From Alopecurus myosuroides (Eukaryota > Streptophyta > Magnoliopsida > Poales > Poaceae): a DNA stretch of 64,000 bases. The DNA lies in assembly GCA_028641055.1 (NCBI GenBank), contig CM054058.1, positions 85,633,927 to 85,697,926 of the forward strand, read 5' to 3'. Positions 1 through 12,376 of the stretch are shown here, piece after piece. The translations under genes were made by a program, and so were the position numbers. How positions within the stretch are numbered: the first letter of the stretch is position 1; every line of letters begins with the position of its first letter. The notes under the pieces were generated by a model. The model was not told where the DNA came from. It saw only the letters and a list, made by a program, of their open reading frames with translations, and made no database searches.

Positions 1-1209
1 TTCCCCCGAGCCATAAACCCTAGAGAGATCCCACTTTTCCCTGAAAAACACCCGAGGCCGCCGTCATCGTCATCCCGAGATCGGGAGGGTTCTGGAGCTC
101 TCCACGGCACCCTGCCGGGAGGGAAATTCATCACCGCAGGGGTCTACACCACCATGCCCTCCTCCGAAGTGATGCATGACTAGTTCATCCCTGGACTACG
201 GGTCCATAGCAGTAGCTAGATGGTTGTTCTCTCCACTTTGTGCCTCATGTTTAGATCTTGTGAGCTGCCTAACATGATCAAGATCATCTTTATGTCTTGT
301 TGGGATCTAATGAATGTTTGCTGGGATCTAATGAATGTTGAATGCTATGTCTTTTGATTATCAATCTATCATGTGAGCTTCGTGCTTATGTTATTTATGA
401 TCTTGCATGCTCTCCATTGTTAGTAGATGCTCTGGCCAAGCAGATGCTAGTAACTCCAAGAGAGAGTATTTATGCTCGATAGTGGGTTCATGCCTCCTTT
501 GCATCTGTGCTCGAGTGATAGAAACGTGACGGATGGAGGATGTGTTGTTGCCATTACAGATAAAACAACAATGCTTTGTCTAAGGATGATGTTATTGTTT
601 ACATTACACACTTTGCTTACTGCAATTATCTATTGCTTGCAACTTAATACCCAATGTTTGTTCGGATGATATTCGGAGGGTGGATTATTAGTCATAGATG
701 CAGTTGGATAACGGTTTATGTATCTTGTTGTAATGCCCGCATGAATCACATAGTAATCTTTATGTCTTGCATATGCACTACGGTGCAGCCTTCATTTCTG
801 TCAATTGCCCAGCTGTAATTTCTTCACCACACATGTTATTTATCTTTCACAGAGAGGCACAACTAGTGAACTGTGGACCCCGGTCCTTTTTCCTCATACT
901 CATCGATCACCTACTGCTTTCATAATGTTTCCTACTATTTTCCACACATACGTTTAATCTCTTTGTGTTCAGCAAAACCAGTGAGATTGACAACCTCACT
1001 GCTATGTTGGGGCAAAGTAATTTGATTGTGTTGTGTAGGTTCCACGTTGCTGCTGAACCGGTAGTGCGCCCTGCCACCTCAGCTGCATCAACCTTCAGAG
1101 ATTGCTTGTCCTCCTACTGGTCGATTCAACCTTGGTTTCTTTTTTGAGGGAAAACTTGTTGTTGCACTCTTCACACCTTGCACTTGGGGTATACCAACGT
1201 TAGTCATCA
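1..1209 (+). mobile_element. Gypsy-type LTR (element E), left part cut by window edge
   Basis: Plus-strand LTR of the same family as those at 11491-11902/26818-27620, 31717-32346, 32482-34038 (reverse) and 62335-63939 (reverse). It begins about 400 bp into the LTR and ends at the shared terminus TCATCA (1204-1209). No primer-binding site follows, so it is a 3' LTR or a solo LTR. ORFs inside it (for example near 472-669 and 965-1147) recur in every LTR copy on either strand and are not genes. Confidence 0.8.
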
Positions 1210-1321
1210 CCGGGCACCTAGAATAGGGAGACGACGTAGCGCCATACACCACGAAGGATAAAGCAAACCCTATCTTCAAGCACAAAGAGAAACTAGTTCT
1301 ACGATCGACATGGGTTCACCA

Positions 1322-1810
1322 TGTGTCGGATATATGCCAAATGGGGGTATATTCGCCATTGGACGAAGGCCGGATTGCCCGGGTGGCCTATAGGCAATGG
1401 AGCAGGGTCCATTGGGTGGCCTAGTAAGTCGACGCACAAGAAGGCGGATTCTAGAAGAACCCGGATTATGGCCCAATAATACGGCTTGGAGAAGAAGCCG
1501 GACGTCTTGCTGATTCTACGTTTCCTTCCTGTAAGATCTAGTCCGCTTGCCTATATAAAACCTGAAGGGAGCAGCGTCAGGGCACGATATCGCGAGATAG
1601 CGAAACCTATACTCACATTATACTTTGTATACTTCAGGATTTAGCCCCGATTTAGTGAGATTGGAGGAGTAGGGCGTCGCCTTTGTTGCGACGTACCGAA
1701 CCTGTGTAAACTTGTGTCCTCGCCTACGACAACTCACCTACGTTTCCACCCACGACCTACCATCAGGCTTATGGAACCCCTGCCATGAACTATACTACGA
1801 ACACTCAACA
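1322..1810 (+). mobile_element. 5' LTR of decayed Gypsy element F
   Basis: Inferred LTR of about 490 bp, starting near TGTCGGATATATGCC and ending in CAACA just before a primer-binding-site-like sequence. It contains a TATA box. No second copy exists in the window, so its left end is approximate. Confidence 0.6.
1552..1559 (+). promoter_or_regulatory. TATA box in LTR of element F
   Basis: TATATAAA within GCCTATATAAAACC, about 260 bp before the LTR end. This is the usual place for the retrotransposon promoter, so it would drive the element and not a host gene. Confidence 0.5.
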
Positions 1811-1812
1811 GT

Positions 1813-1830
1813 TGGCGCCCACTGTGGTGC
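1813..1830 (+). other. Primer-binding site of element F
   Basis: TGGCGCCCACTGTGGTGC starts two bases after the LTR end. This is the typical junction of a grass Gypsy 5' LTR and interior. Confidence 0.55.
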
Positions 1831-2039
1831 TAGCGGCGTCTAGGATTACTTTCTGAGGGGAATACTCCGCGGAATCGGCAGTACAATCACGGTCGGAAGC
1901 CTGAAATTCGACCGAAACGTCGGCTGCTTCATCAACAACGATTCCTATCCGTCGGCAGGGAATCACCCAGTAAGTGCTTGCGTCCTTCCAATTGGACCTG
2001 CTAACGTTTTCATAGTTTTAACGACAAAAGCAACGAGTT

Positions 2040-5025
2040 TCCGTGGTGGAAGAAAATTTAGCCCACCCGCCCTATGCCCAGTAGAAGACAGCTTTGACAC
2101 CGGATTTGGGAAGGATCTTCCTTATTCATACATTGGGGAAGACCAAGATCTATTACCTGCTTATCGCCAAAGCACGACCGGGTTTACTGCCTCTCAAGAG
2201 ATGTCTATTCCCATATCGCACTTTGTTGGCATGGTGCAAGCAGAACCTGCTGAAAACACAAAAGATGAACAGCTCGTCGAAGAAGCAGAAGATGATAAAC
2301 CCACAGAAAAGATGGATGACCCGGAAACCGCCAATCAGGCGATAATCTCGGAAGCCAAATCTATTTTACCCGCGATTGAAGCAAAGCTGGATTCGAAAAC
2401 CGGATCTGCATCTGGTGACACAGATTCCAATGATGATGGTGATGCTTTCAAGAGAAAGGTCAAATTCATGCAAGAAGATTTCCACAAGGTCATAATGGCT
2501 AAACCCGCCGATAAGGAAGATACTGAAAACCCCTCCACCGGAAGATAATGCAAACGGGGAGAACGAGGAGGAGCAAATCCCGAAATTTCCTAAAGTTCAG
2601 GAACTCACGGAAGATGAAACCCTAAAGAAACCCCCATACTCCAAGAAAAAGAAGAAGTCCGCCAATAAGCTATACGAAAAAGTACAGAAGAAAAGGTTGG
2701 ATAGATTGGCATACATAGCCAACCATAACATGGAAGTTGGTGGGTGCAGCGGAGAAAAGACGACGGAAAAGAAAACGCAGAAACGGGTCAATAAAGTTCG
2801 AGTACCCCAGATGTCGGAACAAGACGAAGCCAATTTGCTACAAACCCTGGTTAGAAGGCATGAGCCACCGAAAGTGGTGGAAGCCAGGAGACAAACATTA
2901 ATGAGGCAACAACAACAGGTTTACCGGACTCGCGAAAACCTCGTAAAAGCCCAAAATGTCGTCAAAGTGCAGAAGGAAGAAATCGAGGAATACGAGTGCC
3001 GGAATCGCTCAGCCATTAAGCCTACAAGGTTGCCCAGAGTCGGAATCTCGGAAAAACAGCCAGTCAAAAGATAGCTGGAAACCCCATCTTGGCAATAGAA
3101 GGTAAACAACGTAAACGCTAAGGGTGAACGCATCTACAAACCCCTGCCGACAATGCAGAAGCCGTGTTTTCCATCCTTCATGGTGACTTGTACTCACGAG
3201 ACAAAAATATTCTGGGAGTGTATGCTTTCTTAGGAAAAGCATTATAGCAGCAGCAGCGAGGACAAGCGCGCTCTAGTAAGTTGTGTGAAAATTCGTCTTT
3301 ATGCAAATTTGCCACAGGCGTAGCCACTGCACCAGATCCAAGCAAACCTAGAGAGTCAGGAAGTTCTAAGGGAAAGAATGAAGATCCCAAAAAGGATAGG
3401 AAAGATCCACGCAATAAGGATGCAACATTCTGAACCGGGTCTCATCTGCCAAAACGCGAGAATAACCCGAAACCCCGGATCAACGATGATCGGGAAGACA
3501 GAAGCCGGAAAGAAGGCAATAGCGCTCTCCGCCAATCTCGTGCGGAGAAATACGGAAAATCAATGCCACCCCTGAGGAACCCGGCTGAGAAATCTGGAAG
3601 ACATGAATAGCCGCACAAGTGTGAGAGGTCCCAGACCCCAACAAGGAATAAGGAGCGAGGCAGAAGCAGAACTCCGCCTCGCCACCGGGATCGGGATGAC
3701 GGAAGAAATAGGGATGAACCACGACGAGCAAATTTACATAATAGTGGGGGTAAGGAGAAGTAGACCCCGCTCTGTCCACTCCATTGGAAGGTACTCCCCA
3801 CACGCGCCTGGAGCGGAAAGTGATGATCTGTATTTCGGACCAAAGTGTCTCACTGAAAGGATCCAGAATATCAACCTACATGCTGACTTTGCCAAAGTCG
3901 AGCCAACATACCAAAAAGTATACTAGAAGTACAAACCTAAATACATGGATGTCTGATTACTATACCGTCGTTCAGATCAATAAAGGGACAGATTTGGAAG
4001 CAGTAAATTCCTGCCTGCAATGTTGCTAGACAGGGCGCATGACTCAATTAATGCATTACCATAAAACGGTGGATAGCTGGGAGGATATGACTAGATTTTT
4101 TTCTCAGCACTTCCGAGGAACATACAAGCGCCCCAAGAGTATTAACCAATTAAATCGTTGCATCCAATATGAAAATGACTCGTATGTCGACTTTATTTCA
4201 AGATGGACAGCAATGAAAAACAGCTTCTCTAGGGTGAGGGACGTCCAAGTAATGCATGATTTCTTCAATGATCTTAAACCCGATCTTGTACCGTTCATGG
4301 TGGGATAAAAAATGCATAAAGACCTCGGATCTATGCTAACAACAACCAATGAGCATGCAGCGACCGTAGATGATATTAGGGCAAGAGACAGAAATATATA
4401 TACATTTATACAAGGTAAAAAATTGTCTTTCCCTGAGAAGAAGGCCACTCCAGATACGCAAGAAAAGCCCAAAGAGGTAAATATCTCCTTTGGAAAAGAA
4501 AACTTCAGCAAATGGAAAGGCAAAGGTGCAGAAGGTAGGGAACCCATATCCTATTCTAAGGAAGAGTGGGATAAAATTCGAGGGGAACCTTGCATACACC
4601 ATGCACAATTTGGGAAGACAAAGCATACAAACCAGCAATGTTGGCTTAATAAGCATATGAGAAGCAACGCTGGAGCTGGGGACAAAGGGAAGAATTCGAA
4701 GAGGAAGTTCAAAAAACAAAAGTCGGAAGCTGAAAAAGACAAAAGCGAGTATGACACTGATGAGCAGATTCGGGAGAAACATCGAAAAGGCGAACCCAAG
4801 TACCCAAGGGTCGAGGGAGAATGCAATCTCCCTTTCCTGGCAACACCATCAGCCAAAAAAGTGAAGCAGTCTTGGAGAGAAATCAATGCCGTCGAGCCAT
4901 CAACTCCAAAGTACCTCAAATATGCAAAAAAAACCAATTACCTGGGATCAGTCCTACCAGCCTGGCAATATCCTGGAACTAGGCACACATGCCCTTATAG
5001 TAAGCCCTATATTGCAAAATCATAA
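2040..5025 (+). pseudogene. Decayed gag of Gypsy element F
   Basis: A broken gag reading frame spread over several frames: acidic and lysine-rich pieces at 2201-2548 and 2697-3074 (the latter coiled-coil-like), the conserved retrotransposon gag core at 4039-4308 (SWEDMTRFFSQHFRGTYKRP, then a stop), and a lysine-rich C-terminal part at 4312-5025 in the same frame, which includes a CxxHxxxF-type cysteine/histidine stretch near 4590. A stop at 4306-4308 and several frame changes make it non-functional. Gag would form the virus-like particle that packages element RNA. The identification rests on the gag core and on the protease and RT pieces that follow. Confidence 0.7.
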
Positions 5026-5300
5026 GCTCAGGAGAGTGCTAATGGACGGAGGATCGAACATCAACATCATATACCTGAACACTTTGAAGAAACTGCACCA
5101 TCATAAACCTAGCTCAGGCATAGCAATGTACGTTTTCACGACATTGTTCCTGGCAGACAAGCAACTTCCCCAAGAGAAATTTCCCTAGAAGTAACCTTCC
5201 GAAAGCCGGAACACTTCCGGAAAGAAATGATTTTGTTTGAGGTAGTACCGTTCGAAAGTGTATACCATGCAATCCTCGAACGACTGCTCTTGCGAAATTC
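5026..5300 (+). pseudogene. Decayed aspartic protease of element F
   Basis: In frame 2 the translation contains LMDGGSNINIIYLNTLKKL, the D-G-G-S active-site loop of Gypsy proteases, at about 5040-5095. The frame stops at 5186-5188, and coding resemblance continues in a shifted frame towards RT. The protease would cut the Gag-Pol polyprotein. It is not functional here. Confidence 0.65.
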
Positions 5301-6023
5301 ATGGCAAGGTCATGCTACATCACAACAAGCTTAAGATGCCAGGGCCAAAAGGCGCACCATTGAAGGAGATTTCGCGCTTGCAAATGAGCTAGAGTTGGGA
5401 AACACCCTTTGTGCCGAACAGATCATCGCAAAGGAGGAGGTGAAAGAACTAGCAAAGGAGGTATCGCCGACAGAAATACCGGCAGGAAAGGAAACCAGAA
5501 AGCCGACTGACATCTTTAAGGCACCAGAGAATACAAAGAAGGTTATCCTGGACCCCAAAGATCCGACTAAGTACGTCTTTATGGGGACCAAAATGTCCGA
5601 CAAATAGGAAAGCAAGCTCATCAAGTTCATCCGTGAGAACGGGGATATTTTTTCTGGTGTTCTGCTGATATGCCATGAGTATCCCGGGAGCTTGCTGAGC
5701 ACCAATTGAAGGTTATTCCAGGATCAAACCCCGTTAAACAAGGTCTTGACCAATTCGACGGAAGAAGACGGAAGGCTATAGGCAAGGAAATAATCCGGCT
5801 TTTAGTAGCTGACATTATCCGGGAAGTTATTCATAATGATTGGTCCGCCAATCCGGTATTAGTCCTGAAGAAAGACACAATTATCCTTAGGATGTGTATA
5901 GATTATACTGGCTTGAAAAAATTGTGTCTGGAAGATAGGTTCGTGTTACCGCGAATCGATCAAATAATAGATGCCACTGCTAGCTCTGAGCCTTTATGCT
6001 TTTTGGATGCTTATTCCGATGGA
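5301..6023 (+). pseudogene. Truncated reverse transcriptase of element F
   Basis: The stretch up to 5700 is a shifted, stop-containing linker. From 5706 the frame reads like the N-terminal half of a Gypsy RT: SANPVLVLKKD, RMCIDYTGLKK, LPRIDQIIDATA and FLDAYSDG (family form FLDxYSGYHQI). It stops abruptly at about 6023, before the catalytic YxDD box. RNase H and integrase are absent. The break is joined to the repeats at 6020-6128. The element therefore cannot transpose on its own. Confidence 0.8.
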
Positions 6024-6128
6024 AACGAAATGGTATCCCATAATAGATCGCTCGATGGAAACGAAAGGGTATCCCATCGTTACCGTGAATCGATCAAATA
6101 ATACATACTCAACGAAAGGGTATCCCAT
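6020..6128 (+). repeat. Scrambled joint of short repeats after RT break
   Basis: Three copies of an approximately 20-bp unit (core ACGAAAGGGTATCCCAT) lie at about 6026-6043, 6060-6078 and 6110-6128. Between the second and third is a 25-bp near-copy (6079-6103) of the RT segment at 5946-5970 (core ATCGATCAAATAATA). It looks like filler DNA made during break repair. Confidence 0.7.
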
Positions 6129-6900
6129 CTAAGAAATATTTTGCAAAGAACTAGTAAGACTAAGCTTATAATATTTTGAGTTAAAATTATAAACACTTTA
6201 TAATTAAGACAGCTCCCACTGAGAACAATATCCCCAATACTTGTTCTAGAGATTGTGTGACCCCTGTCCACCAAGCCTCCCCCGATCATCACGGCCATCA
6301 GCATAGCTTCAAAGGTAGACACAACATGTCAATCGTATAGTCCATACGACTCGCGCTCGACCTTTCGTCCATCTGTGTTTCGAGGCCATGTCGGTACATG
6401 CTAGGCTCGCCAATCCAATCTTAATGTAACCGTCTATGCATACATGGCTTACACCCGACATATGCGAACGCAAAAGAAAGCACCCGATCGTCACGGCCCA
6501 CTTTTCTACTGCAGACTTTCTTGTTGGTGCCACATTAAGGGAGAACAAAAAAATCGGTATTACATTGTAACATACCAGTGTTTGGGAAGTTATAAGGATA
6601 TAAATATTATATGAGCATTTGCATAGCATGCATCTAAAAATACGGGAAATTTTAGCGCGAAAGTTTAAACGGAGAAAAATGACCAATGTTCTACTTGATA
6701 TGATGAATTAGGTTTAGATCATCTCGTCAAGAGTACATTTGGAGTGATCTTTACAACAATATCTTAAAAAACCAAGTCATTTGATAAGACAAACCATAAT
6801 TGGTGATGACCAACACAAAATATCAACAACTTTAACCACAAGTCTATAAGTGACTTGGAATAATTCACTAGGTTTCTAGAACTCAAAGAGGGGTGAGTAT
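6129..6900. other. Unassigned AT-rich sequence
   Basis: No reading frame or repeat boundary that I recognise. It is the left flank of the LTR at 6901. The ORF at 6309-6686 (minus) has no recognisable domain and ordinary intergenic composition. Confidence 0.5.
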
Positions 6901-8390
6901 TGATACGTCCATTTTGCATCATGGTTTTATATAGTTATTTTCTGTTATCCATCGATATATTTCATGTTATGATGCATCACTTATGTTATTTTATCTTGTT
7001 TTGCATGTTTCATATTTTTTGGAGAATAAACACCGGGACCAGAAATCTGATGGAAAAAGCCCCATCGAGATACCATATTTCAGAAGATCAGAAGAAGAGG
7101 CGGGACACCAGAGATGCCTTAGAAGTCCAGATGAGGGAGACAGCCACGCGGAGAGCTAGAGGGGGGCCACCAGGGGCCCACACCATGGGGTGGCGCCCCC
7201 CTTGGTCGTGCCGCCAGGTCGTGTGGCCACCCTGGACCACCTCTGGTCGACCCCTTTCGCGTACTTGACCCCCAGGGAACCCTAAGACCAGACTATCATT
7301 GAAGAATTATTCCTCCGCCGCCTCGGGGCAGAAAACACCCGAGAGAGAAAATCTCTCTGGCGGGGAGAAATCTGCCGGGGAAATTCCTCTCCGAAGAGGG
7401 GAAATCATTGCCATCGTCACCGTCATCGCTCCGGGCATCATCAAGATTGTCATCGTCATCGTCATCACCACCAGCACCATCACCCTCATCATCCACCGTC
7501 ATCCCGCTATAACAATTAGGGGCCTCTATCGTTGTTTTACATTAGATCTCTCTCCCGGTGTGGATTACTTGTTAGTAGTTGATGCTTGTATGATTTATCG
7601 GTGTTAGAACTTTATGACCAGATTGTTATTATCCATTATTACCTCTGATTATGATCCATATGATGTCTTGTGAGTAGTTTGTTTAGTTCTTGAGGACATG
7701 GGAGAAGTCATGATGTTAGTAGTGAAGTTATGTTGAAGTAATATCTCGTGGTTAGGTATTTAAGTTGTGGTGCTATTCTTCTAGTGGTGTCATGTGAACA
7801 TCGACTACATGATACTTCACTTTTATGGACCTAGGAGGATGCATTATGTATTTGGCTACTAATTGTGGGGTTGCCGGAGTGACAGAAACCTAAACCTCGG
7901 TTAGGAAACCAATGCACGAGGGAGCGTAGAATCCCAGAGTTTTAAGTCTGTGGTTAGATTTATCTTAATTACTTTCTTGTATTTGCGGATGCTTACGAGA
8001 GGTATAATCACAAATATGTATTAGTCCTAGTTGGGTGGTGCATTAGCATAGGTTCACCCACACAACACTTCACGAACCAATGGATGTTAATCAACCGTAA
8101 CGAAGCGAAAGAACTTGACGAAATTCCCATGTGTCCTCGAGAACGTTTGGTAGTCAGAAGTAACACAACCGGCTTGTCCTTTGCTCTAAAAAGGACTGGG
8201 CCACTCGCTGCAACATTATTTACTGCACTTTATTTACTCGCACTTTATTTATCTGCTATATCCAAAACAACCAAAAACTCGTTTGCTAGTGTTTACAGTG
8301 AATCCTCTATCCAACCTGGTTGTCAACACCTTTTGCTCCTCGTTGGGTTCGACACTCTTATTTATTGAAAGTACTACGATACACCCCCTA
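6901..8390 (+). mobile_element. Probable solo LTR G with AGTAT target duplication
   Basis: The sequence starts TGATACGTCCATTTTGCATC, the start of a common Triticeae Gypsy LTR, and ends in GATACACCCCCTA. The 5-bp flanks are identical: AGTAT at 6896-6900 and at 8391-8395. There is no interior, primer site or second LTR, so it is best read as a solo LTR. The end is CTA instead of the expected CA. A CAT/CGT-rich trinucleotide stretch occurs at 7435-7505. Confidence 0.7.
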
Positions 8391-8890
8391 AGTATCCAGA
8401 TCCCATAACCGATGATCATACTTCCACAAATGAGTAATACACAATTGAACCATCTCATCAACAGAGATGTTATGTCCTATGAAACAATAACTCTTTAAGT
8501 TGTAAATCAATTCACACAACATCTTTCTAAAATATCTAATAACTATTAAGTGAATGTTCACAAGTAAATAACAAAGGTTTAATTGAATACCAATGATACA
8601 AACAAGTATTAACTCAAACCCCACAAGTGGAAAATGACTTAATTTTCATTCATAACATATTTATGGAATATGTACATATCTCATCAACAAGAAAGGAAGC
8701 ATTTAAAAGAACAAATTAATATTCTTAAACTACTGTTAAACCTTGATCATTATATATGATCTTTCCAAACCTCTATGGTTGCATTATGATTACAAATGAA
8801 GAATATAAAATAACAACATGACACTCTGAAAAACCAACTAACAACTCTGACTTAAATCTATTAAACTCCAATAACCTGTTATTCTGATTG
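8391..8890. other. Unassigned AT-rich sequence
   Basis: AT-rich sequence continuing the flank that the LTR at 6901-8390 interrupted. No gene or repeat end recognised. Confidence 0.45.
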
Positions 8891-10542
8891 TCTCGTGATG
8901 AGATAAAGACAGATGCCATAGGATGGCTTGAGTTTGGGGCTGATGGACACTGTGAGTATCCGGGGAGGGATCGTACACCTAGATGGCGCGCTCAGAACAC
9001 ACTGCAAACAACACAATCTACCCAGGTTTGGGGCCCTCGTGAGGAGGTAACACCCCTACTCTTGCCTCTCTCTCTGTATATGTGGTAACCGAGTACAAGT
9101 GTTCCTCAAACTCAAGGAGCTAGAAGAAGAAGAAGCTCTACTGATATCTCTCTAAAAAAACTAGCATCACTTTCCCTCTCAAGTAACAAGTGACGTCGCC
9201 CCTCGCGCGGGAGTGGGAGACCACCTTATATACCGGTGGCCACCAACTAATCGTACAGGTTAGGTGTAAAATACACTGTGCCGTAGCGCACGCTTCCGCT
9301 TCTTCGCTGACAAACGCCGAAAGTCTCTGCTTTCGTGGTCGCTGCCATATCCTATCCCCCCTGTCAGAGAATCCTACCTATCCGGATTCTCCAAGTGCAA
9401 CTCGGACAACCTGGACGAACACTCATCTCTTCAACATTGATCTTCACCTTGCCTATCGAGATAGATCCATCTCGGTACCTCCAACTCGGTACCTAGCTGG
9501 ATCTCGGACAAGGTCATCTCGGTAGCCCGCTACTCGGTACGCATACTTCAAGCAGCAAATCTTACCAACCTTACCGCTACTCGGGGATAGCCCCCCGACA
9601 TTAGTCCCCGAAGCTGGTATGGTCCAGCGAACTTGGACGATGGGCCGTGACAGCTTAAACCAATTTTTTCCGGAATGTCTAACAGAGATGTGCCCATCTC
9701 AGTCGAGTTCCATGTCGAACTCGGATTCAATCCTCCAACTCCTTAATGTGTTTTCCTCTAACATCCGAGTTGGCCGTGCTGCTTTGGATTTTACCGAGAT
9801 CCCAACCCTTAGCCAATTTTCCACAGGTTTTGCTGCGCAAAGCGAGATTGCCTAGTTATCTTCGCGTCGAAGGCTTACCACATGGCGCAGAACCGCTTCC
9901 CACGTCGTCTCGATTCCCGTGTGGTCACAACGCACACGCCATGCCCATGCCACTCATAGCGCCTTGGGCCCACGCGTCGTCGCGTCCGTTCGCAGAGCAC
10001 TCAAGTGCCCACGTCGCAGGACGTGGGATTTACCGTGCCAGTTACGCGCGGTAATTTCACTACGTGCGTTTTTCTGGACGCTGTAAATGCCACGACCCCA
10101 TGACAATACCCGCATTAGATCCTGGGCAGTTATTGCGTTATAGGGGTATAAGTACCCACGCTGCATCCTCTGTCTCGTTTTCCTCTCCATTTGCCCCTGC
10201 CTCTTCTCCTTCCTCCTCGCACGCATGCATGCAGAGCCCATCGCTCCGCCGCACGCTGTCGACCACCACCGCGCAGAAGAGAGCATCGCACCGCCGCGTG
10301 ATACTGCTCACCGGAGCGCAGCAGCGCACAAGAATCTCCACTGTGCTTCGCGAATCTCTACAACTCAACGCCATCGCCCTTCTACTTCCTTCCTCGCAGT
10401 TCTCCATCGATCTCCTCGCTGCAGAAAGCACGCCACGACGTTTATCTTCCGCGTCGTCGCAGATCTTATTCGTCCTCTACGGCCTGAGCCCCTCCCCGTG
10501 CGTACGGGAAACTCGGAGGAGTCGAGATCCAAACGCGCCAAG
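8891..10542 (+). mobile_element. Non-coding 5' part of a decayed gypsy-type element (I)
   Basis: GC-rich, with phrases typical of grass LTR/leader sequence: a repeated CTCGGTAC motif at 9470-9545, and the stretch around 9588-9625 (CCCCCCGACATTAGTCCCCG). A TATA-like TATAAGT lies at 10147-10153. The coding remnant at 10543-11490 follows. I could not place LTR boundaries, so this is inferred from context. Confidence 0.45.
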
Positions 10543-11490
10543 ATGGACCTCGACCTCATGGACGACCTCGAGCTCGAAAGACCCGCGTCCACCCGTGATG
10601 CCTGGGAAGGGTCCGACGTGGACGCCAAGGACATCAAATGGCTGATTGATACGCGCCGCGTCCCGGCGGGCGTGATCTGCAGGCCTCCCGACGATGAGAT
10701 CGAACCCGAACCAGAAGCCGGCGAGTACGTGGTCTTCATGAGCCACTTCAAACGCGAGTTTGGTCCCCCCATCTCCAACTTCTTGTAGAAATTTCTTTGC
10801 CACTTTGGCTTGCAGCCCCACCATATTCCTGCCAACGCCATTACCATCCTTTCTTCTTTCATGTCTTTCTCGGAAGCCTACCTCGGCCTCTACCCCACAG
10901 TAGATATCTGGGCTAGGTATTTCCATTTCCGCCAACAAGTCCTTCCAAACACCCTCAATCCGAATGCCCCCAAACGCATGACTCAGTGTAGTACTGTGAT
11001 GATCGTTTACCGGAATGGAACCGAGTTCCCCCGGGTTCATGGCCTTCACTCCTGCCGCAAATGGCAGAGGGGATTTTTCTATGTGAAGAACCCCGACAAG
11101 GAAGATCTCATCATGCTCCCTGCCTTCTGCATCGAGCCCCCCCACAGATATGGTGAATTGGGGGTACAATCTAAAAAAGACTGTTCCTGATGTGAACCGC
11201 GTCGACAGCCGGCTAAAGCAACTCGTCGAGAGCGGGCTCTAAGCTAATGATCTTCTCGCCACTTGGGTGAGCCGCCGGGTTCTTCCACTCCAACTTAGAA
11301 ACCACAAGATGTGCTTCATGGGCGGGGTCTGAGACTGCAGGCGCACCACCACCTTCGAGCTCAGCAAGAAGGAGGTGGCCATCTGGGCCAAGTCGATCGC
11401 CAAAGCCGGCCTCACAGAAACTTGGGAGTGGGGACTCGAGCCCTACAGCCGAGAGAGGCTGCCACCCCGAGTAAGTACTTGGAGTGGACG
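10543..11490 (+). pseudogene. Decayed 'putative gypsy type transposon' protein (Transposase_28-like)
   Basis: From ATG 10543 the frame reads a low-complexity acidic N-terminus, then GEYVVFMSHFKREFGPP (about residues 64-80), a stop TAG at 10786-10788, and in the same frame FGLQPHHIPANAITILSSF, a motif of the grass family Pfam calls putative gypsy type transposon (PF04195), and FYVKNPDK near the end. A frameshift around 11160 moves the remainder to another frame (DVNRVDSRLKQLVESGL, then a stop). Coding resemblance ends at about 11490, where LTR C begins. The family's biochemical role is not known to me. It is a broken transposon gene, not a host gene. Confidence 0.7.
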
Positions 11491-11902
11491 TAAACCCTAA
11501 ATATATTCCACTTCGTACCGAAAAACACCCGAGGCCACCGTCATCGTCATCTCGAGATCGGGAGGGTTCTGGAGCTCTCCCCGGCACCCTACCAGGACGG
11601 AAATTCATCACCAGAGGGGTCTACACCACCATTCCCTCCTCCGAAGTGATGCGTGAGTAGTTCATCCTTGGACTACAGGTCCATAGCAGTAGCTAGATGG
11701 TTGTTCTCTCCACTGTGTACCTCATGTTTAGATCTTGTGAGCTTCCTAACATGATCAAGATCATCTTTATGTAATGCTACATGTTGTATTTGCTGGGATC
11801 TGATGAATGTTGAATGATATGTCTTCTGGTTATCAATCTATCATGTTATGTTCATGCATATGTTATTTATGATCTTGCATGCTCTCCGTTGTTAGTAGAT
11901 GT
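11491..11902 (+). mobile_element. 5' LTR of element C, first fragment
   Basis: It matches LTR E from window position about 8 onward. The first roughly 400 bp of the LTR are missing at its left edge (junction near 11490). It is interrupted at 11902 by element A and resumes at 26818. Confidence 0.75.
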
Positions 11903-12376
11903 TGATACGTCTCCAACGTATCTATAATTTCTGATGCTCCATGATGATATTATGCCAATTGCTACATGTTTTCCCCCCTTCTTTATGTCATTTTTATCGA
12001 TTTTCCAGACTAACCTATTGACAAGATGCCACAGAGCCAGTTCCCTGTTTTCTGCTGTTTTTAGTTTCTGAAAAGTTGTTCGGGAAATATTCTCGGAATT
12101 GGAAAATTCAAAGCCCAGAAGTCTTAGAATTCCCGAAGGTTCCACGGAGTCCCGAAGAGACCCGGAGAGGGGCCTCAGGGGGCCAGACCAGGGGGTGGCG
12201 CCCCCTTGGCCGCGCTGGTGGTGGTGTGGGGCCCTCAGGGCTCCATCGCCTTTTCCCTTTCGCCTATTTATTCCCCTCTGATGGAAAACCCTAGACACCT
12301 GATCAAATATCCCTGAAAAGTTCCGCAGCCGCCGTCGTCGTCAACCCTAGATCAGGGGGGTTCTGGAGCTGTCTCC
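11903..12376 (+). repeat. 5' LTR of element A, part 1
   Basis: Starts TGATACGTCTCCAACGTATC and is paired with 25177 onward. It is cut after GTCTCC by element B. Confidence 0.9.

Noticed and set aside
2697..3074. Charged coiled-coil frame as an independent host gene
   Set aside because: It lies between the LTR/primer site and the gag core of element F and is best explained as part of its decayed gag.
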